Source: Shinella granuli (lineage in GTDB: Bacteria > Pseudomonadota > Alphaproteobacteria > Rhizobiales > Rhizobiaceae). From it: a DNA stretch of 64,000 nucleotides. Position numbers and translations under genes: made by a program. Shown here piece after piece: positions 1 through 8,456 of the stretch. The stretch covers positions 496,001 to 560,000 of the forward strand of contig NZ_SLVX01000001.1 of NCBI RefSeq assembly GCF_004341885.1, read 5' to 3'. How positions within the stretch are numbered: position 1 is the stretch's first letter; each line of letters begins with the position of its first letter. The notes under the pieces were generated by a model. The model did no database searches. It had not been told where the DNA came from and saw only the letters and a list, made by a program, of their open reading frames with translations.

Positions 1-1
1 C

Positions 2-178
2 CAGTCGGATTCGCGGGCGATCGCCTGGCTGCGCGACCGGCTGGTGGCGACCGTCGCGAAAGTCCCGCCGGCACCGCAGATCCTTGCGGCCATCGTCTCC
101 GGCACGCTTGCCGACCCGTTCACGCGGGCGGGGCTTCAGGAGTGCTGCTGGCCGGAGCGCGCGCTGCAGGAGGCGTGA
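2..178 (+). CDS. C-terminal fragment of an unidentified protein (possibly LysR-type)
   Basis: An open frame enters from the left edge and stops at TGA 176-178, giving 58 visible residues. The stretch SRAIAWLRDRL resembles the closing helix of LysR-type regulators, but the tail after it is longer than usual, so the family is only a guess. Its 3' end overlaps the convergent MarR-GNAT gene by 59 bases. It could be a chance open frame; the upstream sequence would settle it. Confidence 0.35.
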   Translation, partial: QSDSRAIAWLRDRLVATVAKVPPAPQILAAIVSGTLADPFTRAGLQECCWPERALQEA

Positions 179-1133
179 GCGGTTCCTGCCAGCCGGCCAG
201 GTCGAGTACCCAGGTCTGCCCCACGAGGTCCTGGCCGAAGCTGTGGTGCGCCTCCTCCTTCTCCAGCGTGAAGCCGGCGGCCTGGTAGATGCGGCGGGCC
301 GCCGTCAGGATGTCGTTCGTCCAGAGTTCCAGCCGCCTGTAGCCGGCACCTTGCGCAAAGCGGATGCAATCCGTCACCAGCCGGGTGCCGAGGCCATGGC
401 CGCGCGCGGCCTCGGCGACATGCAGCAGGCGCAGCCTGGCCGTCGTCTCGCTGGCCTTCACCAGGAAGATGCTGCCGACAAGCGCGCCGTCCTGCTCGGC
501 GATCCAGCAGTGCTCGCGGGTCGGATCGAAGTCGCGCAGGAATTTTGCGCAGATCTCGGCGACGAGCGCCTCGTATTCCTCGTTCCAGCCGTAGCTTTCC
601 GCATAGCTTTGGGCCTGGCTGGCGATCACCCTGCCCATGTCGCCGGCCCGGTGGGGGCGGATCCGGATCGGGCCTGAAAGGCTTTCGCCGGCAAGGAGGG
701 CCGTGACGTCGCGGAGCGCCGCGGTCAGCCTGTGCCGCGCCGCTTCGTCGAGCGGCTCGATCAGGGTCGCGATGCTCGCCCGCGACCGCGTGGCGAGGTC
801 GGCGGCGACGGCCCGGCCGCTCTCCGTGAGGCTCAGCAGCCGTCCCCGGCCATCGGCAGGGTCCTTGCGGATGTCGACCAGACCCGTGCCGGAAAAGCCC
901 TTCAGCATGCGGCTGACATAGGCGGGATCGAGCGACAGTTCCGTCGTCAGCTGCGAGGCGGCGGTCGCGCCGCCATTGGCGAGTTCGTAGATGACGCGCG
1001 CCTCGGTCAGCGTATAGGGCGTGTCGAGATAGGCGCGGTCGAGCACGCCGATGCGGTTGGTGTAGAAGCGGTTGAAAGCGCGGACCGCCTCGATCGTGTC
1101 CGAACCGGTTTCCTCAGGGGCAATGGCCGTCAT
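120..1133 (-). CDS. MarR-family regulator fused to GNAT acetyltransferase
   Basis: The protein has 337 residues. Residues about 15-150 form a MarR winged helix (TLTEARVIYEL, LDPAYVSRMLKGF, DGRGRLLSLTESG). Residues about 157-315 form a GNAT N-acetyltransferase domain, with an acetyl-CoA loop at RGHGLGTRLV and the late motif ARRIYQAAGFTLEKEE. The tail is rich in Pro and Ala. The start is supported by AAGGAG seven bases upstream. This two-domain layout is a recognised bacterial family, but the acetyl acceptor is generally unknown and is not revealed here. A near-perfect palindrome just upstream (1165-1185) suggests autoregulation. Confidence 0.9.
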   Translation of the reverse strand: MTAIAPEETGSDTIEAVRAFNRFYTNRIGVLDRAYLDTPYTLTEARVIYELANGGATAASQLTTELSLDPAYVSRMLKGFSGTGLVDIRKDPADGRGRLLSLTESGRAVAADLATRSRASIATLIEPLDEAARHRLTAALRDVTALLAGESLSGPIRIRPHRAGDMGRVIASQAQSYAESYGWNEEYEALVAEICAKFLRDFDPTREHCWIAEQDGALVGSIFLVKASETTARLRLLHVAEAARGHGLGTRLVTDCIRFAQGAGYRRLELWTNDILTAARRIYQAAGFTLEKEEAHHSFGQDLVGQTWVLDLAGWQEPLTPPAARAPASSTPEAPPA

Positions 1134-1164
1134 GATGATCTCCTTCGATCACCATGGTCGCTAT

Positions 1165-1185
1165 TTATTTGACTGAGTCAAGTAA
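1165..1185. promoter_or_regulatory. Palindromic operator for the MarR-GNAT gene
   Basis: Half-sites TTATTTGACT and AGTCAAGTAA flank a central G and match at 9 of 10 positions; the inner TTGACT/AGTCAA is perfect. It lies 32-52 bases before the MarR-GNAT start, where a promoter would be expected. MarR dimers bind such palindromes, so self-repression is likely but inferred. Confidence 0.6.
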
Positions 1186-1231
1186 TTTGCGTCGCTGCCG
1201 TTGCGTGGCAAGCATATCAAGGGACAGACGC

Positions 1232-1258
1232 AAAAAAGGCCGGATCGCTCCGGCCTTT
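1232..1258 (-). terminator. Intrinsic terminator of the cold-shock gene
   Basis: On the minus strand a perfect 10-bp stem (AAAGGCCGGA with TCCGGCCTTT, four-base loop) is followed by a run of T. It lies 26 bases after the csp stop codon. Confidence 0.85.
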
Positions 1259-1283
1259 CCGATTTCAATGCTGTCGCGGCCGA

Positions 1284-1493
1284 TCAGGCTGCGACGAGCT
1301 GGTCAGCCGACATCTTGCCGGACTTGCGGTCGCGAACCAGCTCGAAGCTGACCTTCTGACCTTCGTTGAGCGCTGCAAGGCCAGCGCGCTGAACGGCGGA
1401 GATGTGGACGAAAACGTCCGGCTCACCGCTGTCCTGCTGAATGAAGCCGTAACCCTTGGTCGTGTTGAACCACTTTACGGTACCAGTTGCCAT
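1284..1493 (-). CDS. Cold-shock protein, CspA family
   Basis: This 69-residue single-domain protein has the full cold-shock fold, a small OB-fold that binds single-stranded RNA or DNA. RNP1 reads KGYGFI and RNP2 reads VFVHI; the N-terminus [10 protein letters not shown] is typical of rhizobial Csps. The length equals the family norm. AGGAAAGG precedes the start by about eight bases, and a strong terminator follows. Several paralogues are usual in Rhizobiaceae, so a specific csp letter is not assigned. A perfect 8-bp hairpin (1582-1601) lies in the upstream region and could be part of a leader. Confidence 0.95.
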   Translation of the reverse strand: MATGTVKWFNTTKGYGFIQQDSGEPDVFVHISAVQRAGLAALNEGQKVSFELVRDRKSGKMSADQLVAA

Positions 1494-1792
1494 GACGAAA
1501 CCTTTCCTAAGCCGTCAAATCAATCTTCGGTCGCCGGGACGGCAACCATGGGAGGTCGAATTTGAAGGGTAGGTTCGTAACTGCAGGCGTAAGCGCCTGC
1601 AAATGCAGAAGTCAACGTTCAAATCTCGATGTGGGGAGAAATAAGTGGTTCGGTGGTCCGGGTCAAGATGCGTGCGGCCGGGATCGCCCAAGGTTTTCAT
1701 TCGACTGGCGGCAGCGCTGCAAGACCCGCAGTTGCCGGACGCTGTGACTGACGACGACCCGGCCTTGCGAGGCGTCGACCTTCACCTTCGTG

Positions 1793-1830
1793 CAGGCGCT
1801 GCCAAGATGTGCAGCGCCTGCCTCTTTTTT
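1793..1830 (+). terminator. Orphan plus-strand intrinsic terminator in the 1494-1856 gap
   Basis: A perfect 10-bp stem (CAGGCGCTGC / GCAGCGCCTG, eight-base loop) is followed by CCTC and six T on the plus strand. No plus-strand gene precedes it, and both flanking genes are on the minus strand. The 363-base gap holds only this and the hairpin at 1582-1601. A small RNA ending here is possible. Confidence 0.6.
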
Positions 1831-1856
1831 CCGCCCCGGGGCGGGGTTTCTGGGAA

Positions 1857-2237
1857 TCAGGCCGGGCGGCGCTTGTCGACCCGGTGATGGTCGAGGAAGG
1901 CGGCGATGGCGGTCTCGCCGCACAGGCGACGCTGCTCGACGAGGGCGCCGGCAAGCTGGGCGGCATCGCCGAAGGTGCTGATCTCCGTGCCGGCCGCTGC
2001 CGGATTGCGGGCGAGCGTGTCGGAAACGATGTCCGACAAGGTACGCGGCAGGATATCGGTGCACGCCCGCATGCTTTCGAAAACGATGCCGATCGGAACG
2101 ATCTGGTCCTCGTAGATCACCATCGGTTCGGCGGGTTCGTCTTCCCAGGCGTCGAGCGCTTCAAAAGCGGCGCCGAACAGCTGCTGCAGAGTGATGGGCG
2201 CATGTCCTTCGTGAAGGTCTGGCAGGAAATTCATCAT
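1857..2237 (-). CDS. Hypothetical protein
   Basis: A 126-residue protein of unrecognised family. It starts MMNFLPDLHEG, is mildly acidic, and contains an alternating hydrophobic stretch (PMVIYEDQIVPIGIVFESM). No signal peptide, membrane segment or cofactor motif is visible. The start at 2237 is preferred over a longer frame because AAGGAGACAGAAG stands just before it. It is a single-gene unit between csp and a TetR gene; the neighbours give no functional hint. Confidence 0.65.
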   Translation of the reverse strand: MMNFLPDLHEGHAPITLQQLFGAAFEALDAWEDEPAEPMVIYEDQIVPIGIVFESMRACTDILPRTLSDIVSDTLARNPAAAGTEISTFGDAAQLAGALVEQRRLCGETAIAAFLDHHRVDKRRPA

Positions 2238-2566
2238 CTTCTGTCTCCTTGGCGTAAGGGCGATTGGCTTCATACTCCTGACTAAGAGCCCCGATGCCGG
2301 CGTGCCGACGCGTGATGCGAACGGCCTGCTGCACCGCAGGTCTCACAAATCTTAACAAGCGGAAACGGATTGGGAAGCGAAAAATTTTGTGCCGGGCGGG
2401 CCTCTTGCCGGTTTGGCGTAGAGATATGTTTCAAATCAGCGACATAGCGGAAAGAAAATTTCGACTTCATTGTGCATTGCAGCGATTATTGCATGCCGGA
2501 TGTCGCGGTTCGAAACGGGATTTAGCACGGCAAATCACTTATCTTTCCTTCATTGGCAGAAGGCTG
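2238..2566. other. Intergenic stretch without a recognised feature
   Basis: This AT-richer segment between the hypothetical gene (minus) and the TetR promoter (plus) has no credible reading frame, hairpin or repeat. It should contain the promoter of the minus-strand hypothetical gene, but no convincing -35/-10 pair was found. Confidence 0.5.
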
Positions 2567-2620
2567 TTGACCGGCCGTGCGGAGATCGCTAGAAGGAGCC
2601 GAACCGTACGGTACGGTACG
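2567..2620 (+). promoter_or_regulatory. Promoter and operator of the TetR gene upstream of ilvC
   Basis: TTGACC (2567-2572) and TAGAAG (2590-2595) are separated by 17 bases, a plausible sigma-70 pair. At and after the expected start of transcription lie three tandem GTACG units (2606-2620), which include the perfect palindrome ACCGTACGGT (2603-2612). A TetR dimer bound there would block initiation, so autoregulation is likely. Confidence 0.45.
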
Positions 2621-2631
2621 CAATCGGATGG

Positions 2632-3288
2632 ATGGATATCTTGCAGGGGTTCGAACAGGCAAAGGCGGGGGCTGCGGCCGCGGGACTGACGGAACGTCAG
2701 GGCGCGGTGCTGGAGCGTGCGCTGGGCCTGCTCGTGGAGGGCGGCGAGCGGGCGTTGACGACGGCCGGTGTCGCCCGCGCGGCGAACTGTTCGAAGGAAA
2801 GCCTCTATAAGTGGTTCGGCGACCGCGACGGGCTGATCTCGGCGATGATCACCTACCAGGCCGGCAAGGTGCGCACGGTCGAGGTGAGCGCCGGCGCGCT
2901 GACGGCCGAGACGCTGCGCAAGCACCTCATCGCCTTCGCCTGCGACCTGATCGACGTGCTTTCCGGCGATGTGTCGCTGGCGCTGAACCGTCTTGCCATC
3001 GGCCAGGCGAGCCGCGAGGGCGCCGGTCTCGGCCGCCTCCTGCAGGAGCGCGGCCGCCGGCAGATCAGCAAGCGTGCCGCCGCTCTCCTGGAGGCGGGCC
3101 GCAAGGCGAAGCTGCTTGCCTTTGACAGTGCGGACGAGGCATACGGCACGCTCTACGGCCTGATCGTCTCCGACATGCATCTGCGCATGCTGCTCGGCGA
3201 GAATGCCGCAGCGCTCAAGAAGGAATTCTCGCCCCGCGCGGAGAAGGCGGTCGACGCCTTCCTGACGCTTCATGGCGCGAAAGGATAA
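2632..3288 (+). CDS. TetR-family transcriptional regulator
   Basis: A 218-residue regulator. The N-terminal helix-turn-helix spans about residues 22-68, with the signature TTAGVARAANCSKESLYKWFGDR in two parts: AGVARAANCSKESLYKWF is the recognition region. The C-terminal ligand domain is helical and of unknown specificity. Its start has no good Shine-Dalgarno sequence; the GTACG repeats lie directly upstream. It ends 57 bases before ilvC in the same direction, so the two could share a transcript, although ilvC has its own ribosome site. Whether it controls ilvC is unknown. Confidence 0.88.
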   Translation: MDILQGFEQAKAGAAAAGLTERQGAVLERALGLLVEGGERALTTAGVARAANCSKESLYKWFGDRDGLISAMITYQAGKVRTVEVSAGALTAETLRKHLIAFACDLIDVLSGDVSLALNRLAIGQASREGAGLGRLLQERGRRQISKRAAALLEAGRKAKLLAFDSADEAYGTLYGLIVSDMHLRMLLGENAAALKKEFSPRAEKAVDAFLTLHGAKG

Positions 3289-4365
<1,077 letters not shown>

Positions 4366-4418
4366 CGGCTTGCCGACAAGGCCGTCAACAGATTGCTTCT
4401 GCCTTTGCAGAGGCAGGG

Positions 4419-4447
4419 GCCGGGCGGATTTCCGCCCGGCTTTCTAT
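4419..4447 (+). terminator. Intrinsic terminator of ilvC
   Basis: GCCGGGCGGA pairs with TCCGCCCGGC and is followed by TTTCTATTT. It is the only hairpin between ilvC and the next gene. Confidence 0.85.
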
Positions 4448-4578
4448 TTCAGGCTACCTGAAATAATGCAGTGCATCCTTCCTCTCTCTTGCAGTGCAGC
4501 AAGTAATGAACTTGCGCCGGAGGGCGAACAGGAACAAAATACGCGCGTGTTTCGTTCCGGTATCGGGAGGAAAATGCG

Positions 4579-4680
4579 ATGTCCACCATTATCCAATACT
4601 TCGCCTGGTTCGATCTGTTGATCCTCGGCAGTATAGCGACGCTGGTGCTGCTCAGCCTTTACAGCGATCGCGCCACCTGA
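4579..4680 (+). CDS. Small single-pass membrane protein (33 residues)
   Basis: ATG at 4579 follows GGGAGG by seven to eight bases and opens a 33-codon frame ending in TGA at 4678. The product, beginning MSTIIQYFAWFDLLI, has one hydrophobic segment (about residues 4-27) and a short polar tail YSDRAT. The strong ribosome site and clean membrane helix argue for a real gene. It is not recognised as a known family. It sits between the ilvC terminator and an aminotransferase gene and is probably monocistronic. Confidence 0.55.
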   Translation: MSTIIQYFAWFDLLILGSIATLVLLSLYSDRAT

Positions 4681-4856
4681 GCGCCATGGGCGCCTGAAAC
4701 GGCTGCCGGGGCATGGGCGCTCCGGCGAGATTAGATCCGCGCGAAACCTTGGGTCGCCGGTGTCTTTTATTGGTGCGAATATTTAGGTCAGCATTATTGA
4801 CATAAAAACCGCGCCGTGATGAGGTGCGTTCAAACAACAAGCCCGAGGAAACCCCT

Positions 4857-6080
4857 ATGTTCAAATGGGAACAAGCCTTCGCGACGCGTGCGTCGCGCAT
4901 GAAGGCGTCCGAAATCCGTGAATTGCTGAAACTCCTGGAACGGCCCGACATCATCTCGTTCGCAGGCGGCATTCCGGATCCGGCGCTGTTTCCCAAGGAA
5001 GCCTTCTCCGCCGCCTATGCCGACGTGCTGTCCGGCGACAGCGCCGCGGCGGGCCTGCAATATTCCGTCAGCGAGGGCTACAAGCCGCTGCGCGACTGGC
5101 TCGCCGGCGAGATGGGCAAGATCGGCATCGCCTGCACGGCGGAAAACGTCTTCATCGTCTCCGGCTCGCAGCAGGGCCTCGATTATCTCGGAAAGCTCTT
5201 CCTCTCGCCCAAGGACACCGCGCTCGTCACCTGGCCGACCTATCTCGGCGCGCTGCAGGCCTTCAACGCCTATGAGCCGACCTACGACCGGCTGAACCTT
5301 TCCGGCAACCGCACGCCGGATGCCTATCGCGCGACGGCGGCGGAGGCCGGCGGCCGCGTCAAGTTCGCCTATCTCTCCGCCGATTTCGCCAACCCGACCG
5401 GCGAGACGGTCGACCGGGCGGGCCGCGAAAGGTTGCTCGACCTCGCCGAAGAGCTGGAAATTCCCGTCATCGAGGATGCCGCCTACCAGTCGCTGCGCTA
5501 TGACGGCGAGGCCATTCCGCCGATCCTGGCGCTGGAAATCGCCCGCAAGGGCAGCATCGACGCGGCGCGCACGATCTATTGCGGCAGCTTCTCCAAGACG
5601 CTCGCGCCGGGCCTGCGCGTCGGCTACATCGTCGCGGCCGCGCCCGTCATCCGCAAGCTCGTGCTGATGAAGCAGGCGGCGGACCTGCATTCCTCGACCA
5701 TCAACCAGATGGCCATCGCCCATGTCGCCGAGCGCGGTTTCGATGCGCAGGTGGCGAAGATCAAGGCGGCCTATAGCGCGCGCCGCAACGCCATGCTCGC
5801 CGCCCTGCAGAAATACATGCCCGAGGGCGTTACCTGGACGAAGCCGGAAGGCGGCATGTTCGTCTGGGTCACGCTGCCGGCCGGCATGGACGGGGCAAAG
5901 CTGCTCGCCCGCTCCATCGAGACGGAAAAGGTCGCCTTCGTGCCTGGCCAGGCCTTCCATGCGGATGGCAGCGGCGCGAACACGCTGCGCCTCAGCTTCT
6001 CCTGCGCCGACGATGCGACGATCGAGGAAGGCATTTCCCGCCTCGGCCGGCTGCTCGCCAGCGAGCGCCTTGCGGCCTGA
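4857..6080 (+). CDS. PLP-dependent aminotransferase, class I/II (LysN/2-aminoadipate type)
   Basis: A 407-residue fold-type I aminotransferase. Key features are FAGGIPDPALFP near the N-terminus, the cofactor pocket SGSQQGLDYL, the Asp/Tyr segment VIEDAAYQSLRYDG, the Schiff-base lysine in CGSFSKTLAPGLRVGYI, and RLSFS near the end. This pattern matches the 2-aminoadipate/MocR-like aminotransferase group without a DNA-binding domain. The substrate cannot be read from sequence. The start at 4857 is chosen because GAGG lies eight bases upstream; an upstream in-frame ATG at 4824 lacks one. Confidence 0.9.
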   Translation: MFKWEQAFATRASRMKASEIRELLKLLERPDIISFAGGIPDPALFPKEAFSAAYADVLSGDSAAAGLQYSVSEGYKPLRDWLAGEMGKIGIACTAENVFIVSGSQQGLDYLGKLFLSPKDTALVTWPTYLGALQAFNAYEPTYDRLNLSGNRTPDAYRATAAEAGGRVKFAYLSADFANPTGETVDRAGRERLLDLAEELEIPVIEDAAYQSLRYDGEAIPPILALEIARKGSIDAARTIYCGSFSKTLAPGLRVGYIVAAAPVIRKLVLMKQAADLHSSTINQMAIAHVAERGFDAQVAKIKAAYSARRNAMLAALQKYMPEGVTWTKPEGGMFVWVTLPAGMDGAKLLARSIETEKVAFVPGQAFHADGSGANTLRLSFSCADDATIEEGISRLGRLLASERLAA

Positions 6081-6108
6081 ATGGGGGGGGCGATGCGGGT
6101 GGGGTTTG

Positions 6109-6246
6109 CCCCTCACCCCAGCCCTCTCCCCGCAAGCGGGGAGAGGGGACGTGCCCTACGAACGGGCATTGGTTGGAGAAGCGGGTGCGCCATATTCCTT
6201 CGCCCCGCTTGCGGGGAGAAGGTGGCCGGCAGGCCGGATGAGGGGC
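6109..6246. repeat. RIME-like rhizobial intergenic palindromic element
   Basis: A roughly 138-base mosaic of inverted repeats. The outer arms read CCCCTCACCC and GGATGAGGGG; inner arms CTCTCCCCGCAAGCGGGGAG and CCCCGCTTGCGGGGAGAAGG each fold on themselves; GGCCGGCAGGCCGG is a third palindrome. This is the standard appearance of Rhizobium-specific intergenic mosaic elements. It lies between convergent genes, where it may act as a bidirectional terminator. Confidence 0.85.
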
Positions 6247-6254
6247 GTTAGGTC

Positions 6255-7898
6255 CTATTCCCCAAGGCAGGCCAGCGCCGATGCGAACACCAGGTCCGGT
6301 AAGACGCCGAACGTATAGGGCGCATGCACGCGCTCCCATTTCTGGTGATAGTCGCGACCCCAGGGGCCGATATTCACCGTCGGGAAGGAGAGCAGGCCGT
6401 CCGGCGCGTCATCGGTGAAGGCCGCCGAGGGGGTGTTGGCGGTCAGCAGGCCCGTCTCGCCGGCCTCCGGCCGATGGCCGAAGAAGCTCATGTCGGAAAT
6501 GCCGGCGAAGATCTGCTTGAACTTGATCGAGGTGCCGTGCCGCGCTGCGGCCTTTTCCATCACGGGCTGAAGACGCGCCTGCATCCGGCGGCCGGCCTCG
6601 GACTGGTCGAGATGCACCAGCGGATAATGCAGGCTGCCGAAGCCGATGATCACCGCCGGCCCTTCGATGCCGGCCTCGGTCGCCGCGGCGGAAACGATCT
6701 CGCGGCTGACCTTCAGGGGATCGGTGCTGCCGGCAAGCGAGTCGTCGAGGGCCTTGAGCCGGGCAAGCGCCGCATGGCCGCCGCGCGCGGTGACCCGCTC
6801 CAGCAGTTCGGCATAGTCGAGCACGAGCCCTTCCGTCTTCCCGGCGTCGCGCCCGCGGTAGCGGGTGGCGTGGTCGTCCTGCGCTCGAAGCGCGGTCTCC
6901 AGCGCATCGGAAACGATGGCCTGGAAGTCGCCGAGAATATCGCGGGCGCTGCGCCGGTGCGTCAGCCAGTTGAAGGAGAGCCAGACGCGATCCGGTGTCG
7001 TCACGTCGTAGCCGTCGCGGATGTCGCGCGCCTCCAGGCAGACGGGCGGCGGGGAGCGTTCGCCGAAGGCCTCGTCGCTCAGCTCCGGCACCGTATCCAT
7101 GGCGCGCACGATCTCGGCGCTGATGCGATGGGCGCTCGTGCCGTTGAACGGATAGCCGGCATGGGTCGGCCGGCCGATGACGAAGGCGAAGGGCGCGAAC
7201 TTGCCGATGGAGCCGAGATAGACCGCGCGGCCTTCCGCGCCATCTCGCTCGCAGCTCGAGGCATCGAGGTTGATGCCGCCGACGATGTCGAGGTCGAAGC
7301 GCCGGGCGATCTCCGGCAGGGCATTGCGCAGGCTGCGCATGCCGCGCGACCGGTTCTCCTCGTCGGGCGTCGCCACGAAGAGGATGTTGCCCTCCCTGGC
7401 CTCCAGTCCGGCAAAACGCTCCAGCGCCGCGATGCCGGCGGCAAGGCCGCTCTTCATGTCGAGCAGGCCGCGCCCGGCGATGAAGTCGCCGCTTTCGAAA
7501 TCCGTCAGCGCCCTGGCTTCCGCGGCGTTCAGCGGCCGGCTTCTCAGCTCCTTCACAAGCGCCTCGGTCAGCGGTTCCGGATCGCAGGCGAGCGGCGCGA
7601 GCGTGCCGTAATTGGCGATCGAGACGGTGTCGAAATGGCCCGCCAGCACCACCGTGCGCCGCCCGCTGCCGCGCACCAGCGCTGCGACGCTCCGCGTCAG
7701 CGGTTCGCCATGGCTGTCCACGGTGAAGAGCTGGTCGGGATGGCGGGTGAAATAGGGCGTTTCGGCAAGATGCGCCCGCAGTTGCTGTGAAAAATGCGCC
7801 TCGTCCGGCGAACCCGTCACGCTCGGCCAGCGGGTCATCAGGAGCGAGAGGTCGCGGGCTCGCGCGGTTGCGATGGCATGTGCGGTGTCGTTCGTCAT
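6255..7898 (-). CDS. M20-family metallopeptidase, RocB-like
   Basis: A 547-residue zinc hydrolase of the M20 family, closest in length and layout to RocB-type proteins linked to arginine use. The metal and catalytic residues are visible: GHFDTV, GRGLLDMKSG, the Glu pair in ATPDEENRSRG, and a late His in HQKWERVHAPY. No signal peptide is present, so it is cytoplasmic. The start at 7898 (MTNDTAHA) is chosen because the longer frame runs back through the divergent Lrp gene. The Lrp gene and nested inverted repeats upstream suggest Lrp control. The true substrate is unknown. Confidence 0.88.
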   Translation of the reverse strand: MTNDTAHAIATARARDLSLLMTRWPSVTGSPDEAHFSQQLRAHLAETPYFTRHPDQLFTVDSHGEPLTRSVAALVRGSGRRTVVLAGHFDTVSIANYGTLAPLACDPEPLTEALVKELRSRPLNAAEARALTDFESGDFIAGRGLLDMKSGLAAGIAALERFAGLEAREGNILFVATPDEENRSRGMRSLRNALPEIARRFDLDIVGGINLDASSCERDGAEGRAVYLGSIGKFAPFAFVIGRPTHAGYPFNGTSAHRISAEIVRAMDTVPELSDEAFGERSPPPVCLEARDIRDGYDVTTPDRVWLSFNWLTHRRSARDILGDFQAIVSDALETALRAQDDHATRYRGRDAGKTEGLVLDYAELLERVTARGGHAALARLKALDDSLAGSTDPLKVSREIVSAAATEAGIEGPAVIIGFGSLHYPLVHLDQSEAGRRMQARLQPVMEKAAARHGTSIKFKQIFAGISDMSFFGHRPEAGETGLLTANTPSAAFTDDAPDGLLSFPTVNIGPWGRDYHQKWERVHAPYTFGVLPDLVFASALACLGE

Positions 7899-7959
7899 GG
7901 GGCCTGCCGAAAGCGGTTGCATTGAGGGAAGCACAAGGCTAGCCAAGGACGACGGCAGA

Positions 7960-8006
7960 CGAAACGGCAATTTTTTGGAAAAATTGCAGGTCCTATTGCC
8001 GTTTCG
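7960..8006. promoter_or_regulatory. Nested inverted repeats between the M20 and Lrp genes
   Basis: An outer perfect repeat CGAAACGGCAA (7960-7970) / TTGCCGTTTCG (7996-8006) partly overlaps an inner perfect repeat GCAATTTTT (7967-7975) / AAAAATTGC (7979-7987). Lrp/AsnC proteins bind AT-rich dyads, so this is the probable binding site of the adjacent regulator for both genes. Confidence 0.65.
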
Positions 8007-8033
8007 CCAGCGAAGGCTGACAATTCGGCAGGT

Positions 8034-8453
8034 ATGATGGATATGATCGACCGCAAGCTCCTGGCCCTCCTGCGCAAGGATGGCCGCGCCTCGCTCTCGG
8101 CTCTCGCGGAGGACTTGAAGGTCTCGCGCGGCACGGTGCAGAACCGGATCGAGCGCCTGACGCGCGACGGGGTCATCGCCGGCTTTTCCGTGCGCGTGAC
8201 TGAGGCGGATGATCCGCATGCCGTGCGCGCCATCATGATGATCGAGATCACCGGCCAGAAGACGCTTGCCGCCATCCAGGCGTTGCGCGGCCTGCCGGAA
8301 GTGCGCGCCCTGCACACGACGAACGGCGCCTGGGACCTCGTGGCGGAGATCCATGCGGACAATCTCGTGGAATTCGAGCGGGTGCTGCGCGGCATCCGCG
8401 CCATGGACGGCGTCTCGAAATCGGAAACCAGCCTGCTGCTGACGACCTTGTGA
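8034..8453 (+). CDS. Lrp/AsnC-family transcriptional regulator
   Basis: A 139-residue one-component regulator. The N-terminal helix-turn-helix (residues about 5-50, IDRKLLALLRKDGR, LKVSRGTVQNRIERL) is followed by the RAM ligand domain (VRALHTTNGAWDLVAEI). It is slightly shorter than typical Lrp (about 150). The start may be any of three close ATGs (8034, 8037, 8043). It is divergent from the M20 peptidase and ends three bases before the convergent next gene. Its effector is probably the substrate or product of that peptidase, an inference from position. Confidence 0.93.
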   Translation: MMDMIDRKLLALLRKDGRASLSALAEDLKVSRGTVQNRIERLTRDGVIAGFSVRVTEADDPHAVRAIMMIEITGQKTLAAIQALRGLPEVRALHTTNGAWDLVAEIHADNLVEFERVLRGIRAMDGVSKSETSLLLTTL

Positions 8454-8456
8454 GGC

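Noticed and set aside
1582-1601. An RNA thermometer in the csp leader
   Set aside because: The hairpin is short, far from the csp ribosome site and does not pair with it.
6255-8354. Extended 699-residue version of the M20 peptidase
   Set aside because: The extra N-terminus runs through the divergent Lrp gene and its operator; the M20 similarity begins at MTNDTAHA.
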